64,000 nucleotides of DNA from CBDCYN01 sp965224205 (lineage in GTDB: Bacteria > Planctomycetota > Phycisphaerae > Phycisphaerales > Phycisphaeraceae), in contig CBDCYN010000004.1 of NCBI GenBank assembly GCA_965224205.1, positions 1 through 64,000 on the forward strand. Reading direction: 5' to 3'. A program made the position numbers and the translations under genes. Positions within the stretch are counted from its first letter, which is position 1; each line of letters opens with the position of its first letter. Positions 52,055-61,255 of the stretch are shown one piece after another. A model generated the notes under the pieces. That model searched no databases. It was given only the letters and a program-made list of their open reading frames with translations, and was not told the origin of the DNA.

Positions 52055-55000
52055 ATGAAACCAAAGAAACGACGTTGGAAATGGACACGCAGACACAATC
52101 GCAACCGAGCGGTGACGCCATTGCTCGAACGCCTTGAGGACCGGGTACTTTTCTCCGCGGTCGTCGAATCCGGGGATTTTGTGGCGGAGGTTTCACGATT
52201 GAAAGACCTGGCGTTTGCCAACGGGTCGAACCTGTACGTCGCGCCTTTGGCCCAGGAACAGGCTGACTTCAACGCGTTAGCAAACACGTTGCTAGCGGGA
52301 GACGTCCCCGGCGCCGACGCGCAAGCAGCATTACTGGGGTACGAGCTGGTGGAATTTACGGACACCGTCAGCGGCGATGTCTACCACGGCCTACGCGAGC
52401 AGCTAACCGGCGGGCAACAGACAAAGGGGTGGGGCTCGTATTTCGTGAACCTCGATTTCCAAGCCGACGGACTCGTCGAGGTCCCCCACCCATTGTTTGA
52501 TACGCATTCATGGGACGTCGGGGCCAAGGCGTTCCGTGACGCCGCGGCACGTGGCTTTCTGATGGCCGGTGCCCACCGCAACGCCAACGGGGCCGGCACG
52601 GCGGATGTGGCGCATCTGACCAATTCGATCTTCCAGGAGGTGCACGAAGCCTGGGTCGGCGCCACCGCGGACACCGACGCGTGGCAGGTGCACGGGTTCG
52701 ATATTGCCAACCATCCATCGTTCCCGGCCGGAACGGACGCTGTACTCTCCAATGGCGACGGCACGGTCTCGAGCGAAGTCATCACCCTCGACACCAACCT
52801 CGAAGCCGACTCATTCCAAGCGTACGCCTACAACACGCTGGCTCCCACGGATCCCGTCAACGTGACCGTCAACGGCGGGGTCGACGGGACGACTTTCTCC
52901 GGGCTTGCTGGAACCACCAACGAGCAAGGCATCCATACCCGGTCATTAGGCGGGATCTTCGTGCACGTCGAATTGGAACGGAGTATCCGCTTTGACGCGG
53001 GCAATCGCGATCTGGCCGCGGCGGACATCAGCAGTGCGATACTCGGCGAATCGAGCTTTCTCGTGATCGACTCGGCGATCCGACCGGCGACACCGGATCT
53101 GACCGTAACGCTCGACTTTAATGCCCCGGTCGACGCGGCGACGGTGCAAGCGAGTGACTTGGTGGTCAACGGTGCAGGTAGCGCAACCAGTGTCAATATC
53201 GACGACATCGATAGCGTGACGTTCACGCTCGCGTCGCTTGCATCGGGAACGCACTCACTGCGCATCGATGCGGGCACGATCACCGCGACCAACGGGACAG
53301 CGCTGGGCGAGTGGAGCCACGATTTTGACGTCGTTTCAGACCCTCAATACACCATCAATCACTCACCGCGACTGCAACTCGGAGATGCCCCGCTGGTGGG
53401 TTTCTCCGGAAGTGAAACAGATCAGGTTGAATTGCTGTGGCAGACCGTGTCCGCGGGCAGCGGGACACAGGATGCCTTTACCGTTGACTACCGCCGAGAC
53501 GGAACCTCCGATCCGTGGCTGACGGCTCCCGCGACAACCCAGATCGTGCTCCCCACCGGAGGACGCATCAACCACTACACCACGATGACCGGGCTGAACT
53601 ACGATGACGGCTACGAGTATCGCGTCCGGCATCTGCAAGGCGGTGTGATCGTCGACGAGTACGCCTCCTCTTTCCGGACACGACTCCCGGCCGGGGACCC
53701 GACCGCGTACAGCTTTGCGGCGTACGGGGACTCAGCCGACATCAACGACATCCAACCGTTCCGTGATGTGCAGTCACGGATCAACACAGTCGATCCTGCG
53801 TTTGCCGTCCTGCTCGGGGATAATGTCTACGACTCCGGGACACACAACGAATCGGACGCACGGTTCGACCCCACGATCAACCCCGAAGCCGCCGCCTGGA
53901 CAGCCGGGCATATCGATTATGTCGGGTTCGGGAATCACGATGTCGCGACCGATGGTGGGCAACCGGGCGAGGACAACTTCAGCGTCCCCGTCCCGGTCGC
54001 GGGGGTGACAGCACCCGCCGAACCACCGGCCAGCGAGCCGATGGAGCACAACTACTCGTTAGACTATGGGAACGTTCACTTCGTCACGTTCGACACGAAC
54101 AGCCTCAACAACGCCACGCGACTCGACGGGCAGTTGTCTTGGATCGAAGCCGATATCGCAGCGTCGAACGCTCAATGGGTCATCGTGTTCGGGCACCACC
54201 CGGTGACCGGCTCGCCCGATAAGCCGGAGAGCGCCGCGGACAATTACTACCAGCAAGTCGTCCCGCGCCTACACGCGGCGGGGGTCGATGTCTTCCTGAT
54301 GGGGCATTCCCACACGTATCACCGCACCATGCCGCTATTGGGCCAAAGCGGTGGCGTGGAGACCTTCGTGCTCGACACGGACAACGACTATGCCAAGGGC
54401 GACGGCTTGGTTCAGCTCGTGGCCGGCACCGGTGGCAAGTCGCTGCGCAGCGGTACGTTCACCCAATACCCATTCAACGCGGCGGGGTTCTCGACCTCGA
54501 CGAACCCGGTTGTCGAGTACGGGTTCGCCCAGTTCGACGTGACCCCGAACCAGCTGACGGTCAGCTACATCGCCGCCGACGACGGGGCCACGCTCGACCA
54601 GTTCACGATCACCTCCGGACCCGATATGACGGGTCCCACCGCGAGCGTTTCCAATCCGCTAGACAACGGACCGGACGATTTGGACGGAACCGTCGGGGCG
54701 GTGCAGGTCTCTTCGACCCAACCCACGTTCGATATCCGGGTGACTGACTCGAGCGGGATCGACGACGCGACCGTGACCTCCGCGACGGTGAGCGTGACGA
54801 AAGATGCCGTTACGTTGGTCGAATCGGTCGACTACACCTTCAGCTACGACGCGGGCAGCGACATCATCACACTGACCTCCCTGGGCGGGGACTTTGATGA
54901 CGGCGTCTATGACGTCACGCTCAGCGGCGGCGGTTCGACGATCGACGACACGCTGGGCAACGCGATGAACCCGACCCTGCTGACCGTTGATATTGATACG

Positions 55001-57775
55001 TCGGTTCAAACCGTGTCGTTCCAGCAAGGCGTCGGGGGGTACACCGATACCGTCGATACCATGCTGGAGGAAGCAAACCCATTGGCCGACAACTCGGCCG
55101 TCGTGTCGCTGAACGTCGACAACGACAACCCGTCATCCACCGGTCAGGACGTGCAGGCCCTGTTGCGGTTCGACAACATCTTCGGCGGCGATCCCGGGCA
55201 GATCCCCAGCGGCGCAACGGTCCTGTCCGCTATTTTAGAACTCGATGTGAGCAACCCCGGCGATGCCATGGCGATGCATAGGATGCTGGCATCATGGAGC
55301 GACACCGATAGCTGGAGTTCCCTATCGTCGGGCGTTTCACCGGACGGTGTGGAAGCGGTTAGCGTCGCGGATGTCACCACCGGGTCCGTCTCGACCGGAC
55401 TGCTTCAGATCGATGTCACCGCGAGCCTGCAATCCTGGATCGGCGACCCGGGGCAGAACCTTGGTTGGGCGATACTGCCCACGGGCGGCAACGGGGTTGA
55501 TTTCGATTCGTCCGAGGGGGCGACCCCGCCGCGTCTCGAGATCCAATTCTCGACGGGCACGCCCCCCCCTCCGCCCACCGTCCTGTATGAGAGCTTCGAG
55601 AACGGGCTTGGCGTCGAGTGGTCGATTACAAGTGTCGATCCCGAGGCGCGTGTACAGATCCGCGACCTCGCCGCCGAGGGTATCATCACCGCCGGCCCGA
55701 GCCTCGAATACACCCAGAACGGGAACCCCAACGCGCTCGTGTTTGATTCGTCCAATCAGTCGGGTGACGGGATCGCCGACCTCGGGCTGGCAATCTGGAC
55801 CGTGGACCTGTCGGGGTTCACGATCGACGCGATCCTGACGTATCACCAGTTTGAAGGTGATGGCAGTGGATCCGGCGATGAAAACGATGCGCTCCCGTCA
55901 GGTGCCCACGCCACCACCGCCGCTGGCGACGGGATCTCGATCAGCATCGACGGAGCCAACTGGTACGAGTTGTTCGATCTCGCCGGCAGCGACCTGAACC
56001 GCGGTGGCGACGGGCTGTGGCAGCTACACGAAATCGACCTCGCCGCCGAGATCGCCCGCATCAATAGCTCGTTCGGGGCGGGCCTATCGCTGACCAGCGA
56101 TGTCCAGCTCAAGTGGTCGCAATACGATACGCACCCGTTGCCGGACGACGGCTGGGCGATCGACGAGATCCGTATTCAGGCGCAAGCCGACACCTTCACA
56201 GCCTCCCGCCCGCGGGGGGCGTTCCATCAGTTTACGGTTCCTTCTGAAGATGACAGCGATTATTTCTATCGCGCGGCGATGTTCGGGAATGTGACCGCGA
56301 CGACCCCGATCCTCGTTTCCACACACGGTGACACCGGGGCGTTCGATTACGATTCGTATGCCCGCGACTGGCATCGGTTCGTGGCCGACCCGGCCAACGG
56401 GGTGAACTCGCTGATCGTGGTGACCCCGGTTTTCATCCCAGGGGCCACGCGGTACGACGACCACCACACATTCGGCTGGAACCGCAACGACGACGCGGCC
56501 GCCGACCTCGTGTTAATCGAAACCGTCGACGCCATCGCGGCGGCCGGGTTCGGCGAAGCCTCACAGTTGTACCTGTGGGGCTTCTCGGCTGGCGGTCAAT
56601 TCACGAATCGTTTTACGGCTGCGCACCCTGACCGGGTGGCGGCGGCGGTCGTGGGTGGAGCGGGCGTGCAGATGTTGCCGACGCAAGATGTGGCCTTCCC
56701 GCGAGGGTTCGGCCAGCGGTACGACTACCCACCACCGGCGGGCGTGACGCTGAACATCGACGAATACCTCAGCAGCCGCATCCAGTTCTGGGTCGGCGAA
56801 AACGACAACGACCCCAACCACAGCCAGCTGGACCAATCTAACGAAACCACCTCCGTGCAGGGTGAAGACCGCGTCGAGCGGGCAGCCAATCAGTTTGAAG
56901 CGGTCGTGGCCGAAGCGGCGGCTCGTGGGATTTCACCGGTCGATTTCGAGCACGAGCTGTTTGTCGCCGCCGATCGCGGCCACACGTGGGACGCGGCAGA
57001 TCTCCCTCAGATCTACGACTTCCTGTTCCGCAGCCGCAATGCGACCGATCTGCCGATCGAAGTCCACCCACGCGTCGTGCTGGCGCCGTCGACCGATGAG
57101 CAAGCGGTTCAGCTGCCCCAGAATGTATCGCAACTCAATGCGGGTCAGCAGTTCTACGTTGAGCTTTGGGTGACGAGCCCGAGCGGGGGGACCGACGGGG
57201 TGCGCTCCGGGCAGCTCGACCTGTACTTCGATCCGGCCGTGGCCACGATCAACGCCGCGGCGATCGATCATGGTTCGTTGTTCAATACCTCGACGGGTCA
57301 CATCTACGACCTGGCCAACGACCCCGGCTTCGTCCGCGGGTTCACCGGCACGACGGCGGCCACGGGTATCGGCGTCAATGAATATGCCTTGTTCGGACGG
57401 ATGGAACTGACCGCGTCCGGTAGCATCCTCGACCCGACGCAATTGGTTCTGGGCTTGCAACGCTCAGCCAATCAGGATTTTGAACTCGAAACGCTGACCA
57501 CACACCGTACCGACTTCCAGCCGTTCTCACGGACCACGGTCGATGCTGACAACCAGGGCGTGCAGGGCGTCATGTTCGACGACACCGATGGCGACGGCAC
57601 CCAAGGCCCGACTGAAACCGGTATCGCGGGCCGAACGGTCGAGCTTCAAACAACGGGCGGCGCCACCGTCACGCTAGCTCGCGGCATCGAGCCCGACGAC
57701 GTGGGTGCGGGTTCTTATCTAAATGAGACCAGCCCGGTGGGTGACGCTTTCAGCCATCGGAGCCGACGTCCTTAG
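52055..57775 (+). CDS. giant multidomain surface protein, 5' part (metallophosphoesterase and alpha/beta hydrolase)
   Basis: 1906 residues. The start has the planctomycete export motif LLERLEDRVLFSA at 23-35 after a strongly basic N-terminus. Domains in order: an Ig-like region (about 350-430); a fibronectin-like domain; a calcineurin-type metallophosphoesterase at about 550-790 (AYGDSADI with Asp559, LLGDNVYD, GFGNHD, FGHHPV, MGHSHTYHR); an Ig-like segment; a DNRLRE-type domain (about 985-1170); a lectin-like part; an alpha/beta hydrolase (about 1385-1665, nucleophile Ser1511 in GFSAGG); a cohesin-like domain (about 1675-1820); and the start of an SdrD-B-like segment (GVMFDDTDGDGTQGP). It ends by frameshift: one extra G in 57739-57741 separates it from the next piece. 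With two single bases removed, the whole gene is one frame of 2690 codons to 60129. Confidence 0.8.
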   Translation: MKPKKRRWKWTRRHNRNRAVTPLLERLEDRVLFSAVVESGDFVAEVSRLKDLAFANGSNLYVAPLAQEQADFNALANTLLAGDVPGADAQAALLGYELVEFTDTVSGDVYHGLREQLTGGQQTKGWGSYFVNLDFQADGLVEVPHPLFDTHSWDVGAKAFRDAAARGFLMAGAHRNANGAGTADVAHLTNSIFQEVHEAWVGATADTDAWQVHGFDIANHPSFPAGTDAVLSNGDGTVSSEVITLDTNLEADSFQAYAYNTLAPTDPVNVTVNGGVDGTTFSGLAGTTNEQGIHTRSLGGIFVHVELERSIRFDAGNRDLAAADISSAILGESSFLVIDSAIRPATPDLTVTLDFNAPVDAATVQASDLVVNGAGSATSVNIDDIDSVTFTLASLASGTHSLRIDAGTITATNGTALGEWSHDFDVVSDPQYTINHSPRLQLGDAPLVGFSGSETDQVELLWQTVSAGSGTQDAFTVDYRRDGTSDPWLTAPATTQIVLPTGGRINHYTTMTGLNYDDGYEYRVRHLQGGVIVDEYASSFRTRLPAGDPTAYSFAAYGDSADINDIQPFRDVQSRINTVDPAFAVLLGDNVYDSGTHNESDARFDPTINPEAAAWTAGHIDYVGFGNHDVATDGGQPGEDNFSVPVPVAGVTAPAEPPASEPMEHNYSLDYGNVHFVTFDTNSLNNATRLDGQLSWIEADIAASNAQWVIVFGHHPVTGSPDKPESAADNYYQQVVPRLHAAGVDVFLMGHSHTYHRTMPLLGQSGGVETFVLDTDNDYAKGDGLVQLVAGTGGKSLRSGTFTQYPFNAAGFSTSTNPVVEYGFAQFDVTPNQLTVSYIAADDGATLDQFTITSGPDMTGPTASVSNPLDNGPDDLDGTVGAVQVSSTQPTFDIRVTDSSGIDDATVTSATVSVTKDAVTLVESVDYTFSYDAGSDIITLTSLGGDFDDGVYDVTLSGGGSTIDDTLGNAMNPTLLTVDIDTSVQTVSFQQGVGGYTDTVDTMLEEANPLADNSAVVSLNVDNDNPSSTGQDVQALLRFDNIFGGDPGQIPSGATVLSAILELDVSNPGDAMAMHRMLASWSDTDSWSSLSSGVSPDGVEAVSVADVTTGSVSTGLLQIDVTASLQSWIGDPGQNLGWAILPTGGNGVDFDSSEGATPPRLEIQFSTGTPPPPPTVLYESFENGLGVEWSITSVDPEARVQIRDLAAEGIITAGPSLEYTQNGNPNALVFDSSNQSGDGIADLGLAIWTVDLSGFTIDAILTYHQFEGDGSGSGDENDALPSGAHATTAAGDGISISIDGANWYELFDLAGSDLNRGGDGLWQLHEIDLAAEIARINSSFGAGLSLTSDVQLKWSQYDTHPLPDDGWAIDEIRIQAQADTFTASRPRGAFHQFTVPSEDDSDYFYRAAMFGNVTATTPILVSTHGDTGAFDYDSYARDWHRFVADPANGVNSLIVVTPVFIPGATRYDDHHTFGWNRNDDAAADLVLIETVDAIAAAGFGEASQLYLWGFSAGGQFTNRFTAAHPDRVAAAVVGGAGVQMLPTQDVAFPRGFGQRYDYPPPAGVTLNIDEYLSSRIQFWVGENDNDPNHSQLDQSNETTSVQGEDRVERAANQFEAVVAEAAARGISPVDFEHELFVAADRGHTWDAADLPQIYDFLFRSRNATDLPIEVHPRVVLAPSTDEQAVQLPQNVSQLNAGQQFYVELWVTSPSGGTDGVRSGQLDLYFDPAVATINAAAIDHGSLFNTSTGHIYDLANDPGFVRGFTGTTAATGIGVNEYALFGRMELTASGSILDPTQLVLGLQRSANQDFELETLTTHRTDFQPFSRTTVDADNQGVQGVMFDDTDGDGTQGPTETGIAGRTVELQTTGGATVTLARGIEPDDVGAGSYLNETSPVGDAFSHRSRRP

Positions 57776-57965
57776 TCCCGGTGTGCGATCCTTCACGAGC
57801 ACGGGCAACGCGTCGACCGGGGACCGGGTTTTTAGCTATTTCTTCGACGACGGTGTGACGACCAGCGGCGTCGGGTCGCTGTGGCGTTCCGGCGACCGCA
57901 GCCTGCGGATCGATTTCAACGTTCCCTGCGTCAAGCATCTCGATCGACGCGATTGGAACCTCTAG
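57723..57965 (+). pseudogene. giant surface protein, middle piece in a shifted frame
   Basis: The reading VTLSAIGADVLSPGVRSF..RSLRIDFNVP continues the protein from the previous frame after GGG 57739-57741 and passes to the third frame after CCC 57924-57926 (ASSISIDAIGTSSNDVARLEV). Each change is explained by one surplus base. By itself this piece would not be a gene; no start signal is present. Confidence 0.75.
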
Positions 57966-58008
57966 CAACGATGTTGCGCGCCTGGAGGTCTATGATGCCG
58001 CCGATGTC

Positions 58009-60129
58009 TTGTTGGGGACCGTCACCACATCGGTCATCCCCGCCGGTGTCGTCGAAACCATGACGTTCAGCAACCCGAACATCGCTTACGCGATCGCGAC
58101 CGGCGACGCCGAAACGGTGCGGCTCGACAACCTGCAATTCGACGTGCAGCCGATCGTCACGACGGATGCATCTGGCCAGTACGAGCTTCCGGACCTCGAC
58201 GTCGGAACCTTCAACGTCGTTGCAGAACTGCCCACGGGTTGGGACGCGACGGCCCCGGTGAACAGCCTGCAACAGGTGACGATTGTCACCGGGCAGGTCG
58301 TGATTGAGCAGGATTTCGGTCAACAAATGGGCAACCCGGCCGGGATCTATGTCGGCTCCATCACCGGTGACACAACAGAATCAGGCGGCTGGGCCACTTT
58401 CAGAGTCATGCTTGACAGCCAACCGGCGGCCACCGTGACCATCGGAATTTCATCCACCGATCCCGGTGAAGGGGTTGCGGATGTCAGTGAATTGACCTTT
58501 ACCAACGCAGACTGGGACATGCCGCAGATTGTCACGGTCACCGGTATCGATGATCTATTGGTGGACGGTGACATCGGGTACACCATCGTGCTCGCCCCGG
58601 CCTCCAGCAGTGATCCCGCATACAACGGCCTCGATGCGGCCGATGTCGCGGTGGTGAACCTTGACGATGACGTGCCGATCGCGAACTCGTACTTCCCCGT
58701 GAGTGGGACGCTAATCGCCGGAGGAACGAGCTATACGACTGGGCTTGAACCCGTGGCTGATCCGTTCAACGCCGCCACCCTTCAAATCACCGACGGGACT
58801 GCTCAGAGCATCACCGAAGGCGAAGGGCTCATCGGCAACGGTAATAAGCCCAAGAGGACCAGTGCGCTGGACTACTACCAATGGTCGTTCGGTGTGGTCG
58901 AGGACGTAACGTCGTTCCACTTGCACGCCTGGCGCGACGCCAATAGTGAGGGAGACGACTTTACGTTTGAATACGCGCTGGACGGCGGGGCGTGGACGCT
59001 GCTGGCGACGGTCAACGCGTCAAGCAACCAGCCCTACGATGTCGACCTGTCTGTCACCCCGCTCAACGGCGATCTGCTGGTGCGTGTCGTCGATACGGAC
59101 CGTTCACCGGTGAATGGGAACAACACCCCGTCGTTGGAATCCGTCCACGTCGATGCCCTGTCGTTTGGCTCGCTGATCACCGACCTGCGTGAGCCGGTGA
59201 GCATCACCGCCAGCGACGCGTCAGCCGCGGAGTTCCCGGTCGACAGCGGCGAATTCACGGTCTCGCGCAACGGGACGACAGGCGACCTGACCGTCTTTTA
59301 TACCGTCGCCGGCTCGGCGACGGCCGGGTCGGACTACACCAGCCTAGCCGGCTCGGTCGTGATCCTCGACGGACAAACCTCGGCTACGATCACGGTCACG
59401 CCGATCGACGACCCTGACGCCGAAGGCGACGAGACGGTGATCGTGACGCTCGATGAAGACGACAGCTATGGGTATAAAGTAGACGCCAGCGGGTCAGCGA
59501 CCGTGACCATCAGCGATGATGACTTGACGACCTTCACCGCCACAAGAGAAGCCACGATCTCCGGCACGGTCATCACCAACAACTACACGGCCACGGGGGA
59601 CGAGGACGGCGTGGTGGAGACGATCGAAGAAGAGCAGTCCTCGGGCAACCCCGCCAACCGAACCAGCTTTATGGATCACCGCTGGACGTTCACCGGGGTC
59701 AGCTCAGCCCAGAGCTTCTACCTCACCGCCTCGCGTCCGGACAACGCGGAGGGTGACGATTTTGAGTTCCAGTATTCCATTGACGGCGGTCAGAACTGGA
59801 TTTCGCTGGTAACGGTGAATTCTCCCGGGTTGACGCATTACTCCCTAGATTTGGGCGCCTCGGTCTCCGGCATGGTCGTGGTCCGCGTCATCGACACCGA
59901 TCCGAACACCGCCGGCAATAGCACGCGCGACACGGTCGATATCGACCAGATGTACTTCTCAACGGCTCCGCTTGCCCCGATGGCTCTGGATTCACAGAAG
60001 GCAGCTGACAGTGTCGACTTATCATATGGAGACGTGTACTTATTTCAGGAAACCATAGATACGGCAATCGTTTTGGGGTCGCGCGGGAACCGAAGTTCTT
60101 CAACGGCAAACCTATTGGCAAACACATAG
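58009..60129 (+). CDS. giant surface protein, 3' part (Calx-beta and repeat domains)
   Basis: 706 residues in the third frame, which opens upstream of 58009 and joins the middle piece at about 57927. It contains a SdrD-B-like end (ASGQYELPDLDVGTFNVVAELPTGW), a domain with TTESGGWATFRVMLDSQPAATVTI, and a Calx-beta domain (GEFTVSRNGTTGDLTVFYTV, SATITVTPIDDPDAEGDETVIVTL). Two similar modules follow the pattern HAWRDANSEGDDFTFEYALDGG and TASRPDNAEGDDFEFQYSIDGG, a duplicated beta-sandwich. There is no PEP-CTERM tail or obvious anchor at the end. If the frameshifts are real, this part is probably not translated, as no ribosome binding site is visible. Confidence 0.7.
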   Translation: MLGTVTTSVIPAGVVETMTFSNPNIAYAIATGDAETVRLDNLQFDVQPIVTTDASGQYELPDLDVGTFNVVAELPTGWDATAPVNSLQQVTIVTGQVVIEQDFGQQMGNPAGIYVGSITGDTTESGGWATFRVMLDSQPAATVTIGISSTDPGEGVADVSELTFTNADWDMPQIVTVTGIDDLLVDGDIGYTIVLAPASSSDPAYNGLDAADVAVVNLDDDVPIANSYFPVSGTLIAGGTSYTTGLEPVADPFNAATLQITDGTAQSITEGEGLIGNGNKPKRTSALDYYQWSFGVVEDVTSFHLHAWRDANSEGDDFTFEYALDGGAWTLLATVNASSNQPYDVDLSVTPLNGDLLVRVVDTDRSPVNGNNTPSLESVHVDALSFGSLITDLREPVSITASDASAAEFPVDSGEFTVSRNGTTGDLTVFYTVAGSATAGSDYTSLAGSVVILDGQTSATITVTPIDDPDAEGDETVIVTLDEDDSYGYKVDASGSATVTISDDDLTTFTATREATISGTVITNNYTATGDEDGVVETIEEEQSSGNPANRTSFMDHRWTFTGVSSAQSFYLTASRPDNAEGDDFEFQYSIDGGQNWISLVTVNSPGLTHYSLDLGASVSGMVVVRVIDTDPNTAGNSTRDTVDIDQMYFSTAPLAPMALDSQKAADSVDLSYGDVYLFQETIDTAIVLGSRGNRSSSTANLLANT

Positions 60130-60249
60130 CTCGAGGTCACCTCAATCGCGGCTGCATTCCTTGGAATTGCGTATCCGCTCGAGAAGCGAATTGAAATTGA
60201 CCGCGACGCGGCAGGCAAGGACTGGTCGCATGCCAAGGTTTTCAATATG

Positions 60250-60395
60250 TTAGGCTCTGTCGGGAAACTCGTTTTGAGGTCCATGGGTGTGCCACTGGCG
60301 GCTGGCCCGCCAGTGCAGACACCGAGAACACAGGTATTCGCACTGGCTGACAAGCAGCCAGTGGCACCCGATCAAAGTTTTCTGACAATGCCTAG
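60250..60395. mobile_element. MITE-like palindromic element with (C/T)TAG ends
   Basis: The outer repeats are TTAGGCTCTGTCGGGAAACT and, from the right end, CTAGGCATTGTCAGAAAACT. The interior is a palindrome, GTGCCACTGGCGGCTGG against the complement of GCAGCCAGTGGCAC, with CCGCCAGTGC / GCACTGGCTG nested within. The ends match those of the element at 8770 (TAGGnTCTGTC) but the interior is different, so one end type carries at least two cores. Confidence 0.75.
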
Positions 60396-60545
60396 TTCTC
60401 AAGATTGTACGTATTCACGACTAGACTCGAACTGGTAGCCCCGAGAAGGTTCGCCGAGATTTTCTGCGATTTATCAAGAGACCCGAACCTTTATGAGGTG
60501 ACCAAACACAAACTGTTACGAAAAACAGCGGATGATGTTGTCCTT

Positions 60546-60616
60546 GTAGGTCCGGGCCAGCCCGGACATGAACAACGTGTGGATACTCCCGGTGTCCGGC
60601 TGGCCCGGGGACCTAC
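60546..60616. repeat. ~70-bp palindromic repeat upstream of hscB
   Basis: GTAGGTCCGGGCCAGCCCGG faces CCGGCTGGCCCGGGGACCTAC around a ~25-nt loop that contains AACAACGTGTGGAT. It ends 16 nt before the ATG of the HscB-like gene, so it would lie in that gene's 5' leader or promoter. Related copies are at 23969 and 16347. Confidence 0.75.
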
Positions 60617-60632
60617 GCGTCTCATCCTCACC

Positions 60633-61154
60633 ATGCCCTCTAACCCCTTCGAAACCCTCGGCGTCCCCGCCCGCTTCGACCTCGACGAAGCTCACCTCCA
60701 TGAGCGTTTCATCGCCGCTGCCGCCGCGACCCACCCGGATCGCTACAGCGACCCGCTCGAACAGGCCGACGCCGCCCAACGAGCCGCTGAACTCAACCAG
60801 GCGTACGAGACGCTCCAAGACCCCGAAACCCGCGCCAATGCGTTGCTCGAATTATCGGGCGGGTCCACTCAATCAGACGACAAGTCCCTGCCGTCCGGTT
60901 TTCTCATGGAGGTCATGGAAGCCCGAGAATCCATAGAACAGGCTGTGGATGAAGGCGACACCGTCACGCAGGCCAAGCTCCGCGATTGGGCCCATCAGCA
61001 ACGCGAACTACACCTGCACCAAATCGCAGAGTTGTTTCGCCAAGCCCAGGATCAGCCACAAGAGGAGCGGCAACCGGTGATGGACCAGATCCGCCTCGAA
61101 CTCAACGCTTTGCGGTACTTTCAACGCATGATCGAGCAGACCGACCCTGCTTAG
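60633..61154 (+). CDS. HscB-like iron-sulfur co-chaperone (J-domain protein)
   Basis: 173 residues with an N-terminal J domain, FETLGVPARFDLDEAHLHERF, and the HPD tripeptide at 34-36 (THPDRY), then LNQAYETLQDPETRANALLEL. The C-terminal three-helix HscB oligomerisation part follows (FLMEVMEARESIEQAV, MDQIRLELNALRYFQRMIEQ). HscB stimulates HscA to release Fe-S clusters from IscU. hscA and isc genes are not in the window. The frame is open back to 60405, but the ATG at 60633 matches the family start; the extra stretch is repeat DNA. Confidence 0.85.
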   Translation: MPSNPFETLGVPARFDLDEAHLHERFIAAAAATHPDRYSDPLEQADAAQRAAELNQAYETLQDPETRANALLELSGGSTQSDDKSLPSGFLMEVMEARESIEQAVDEGDTVTQAKLRDWAHQQRELHLHQIAELFRQAQDQPQEERQPVMDQIRLELNALRYFQRMIEQTDPA

Positions 61155-61215
61155 CGCGGTCACCGCTCACGAACCGCCGCCGTGAGGGGGTGGTCTGAAC
61201 CGTTCCGGTATTCGG

Positions 61216-61252
61216 ACGGGGATCCGCTCCCTGATGGTCGCGGCTCGTAGGA
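61216..61252. repeat. one-armed copy of the palindromic core
   Basis: GATCCGCTCCCTGATGGTCG followed by CGGCTCGTAGG at 61221-61250 matches the right arm of the palindromes at 8866 and 42990. It lies just past the RNase R stop, on the side where the transcript should end. Confidence 0.55.
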
Positions 61253-61255
61253 ACC

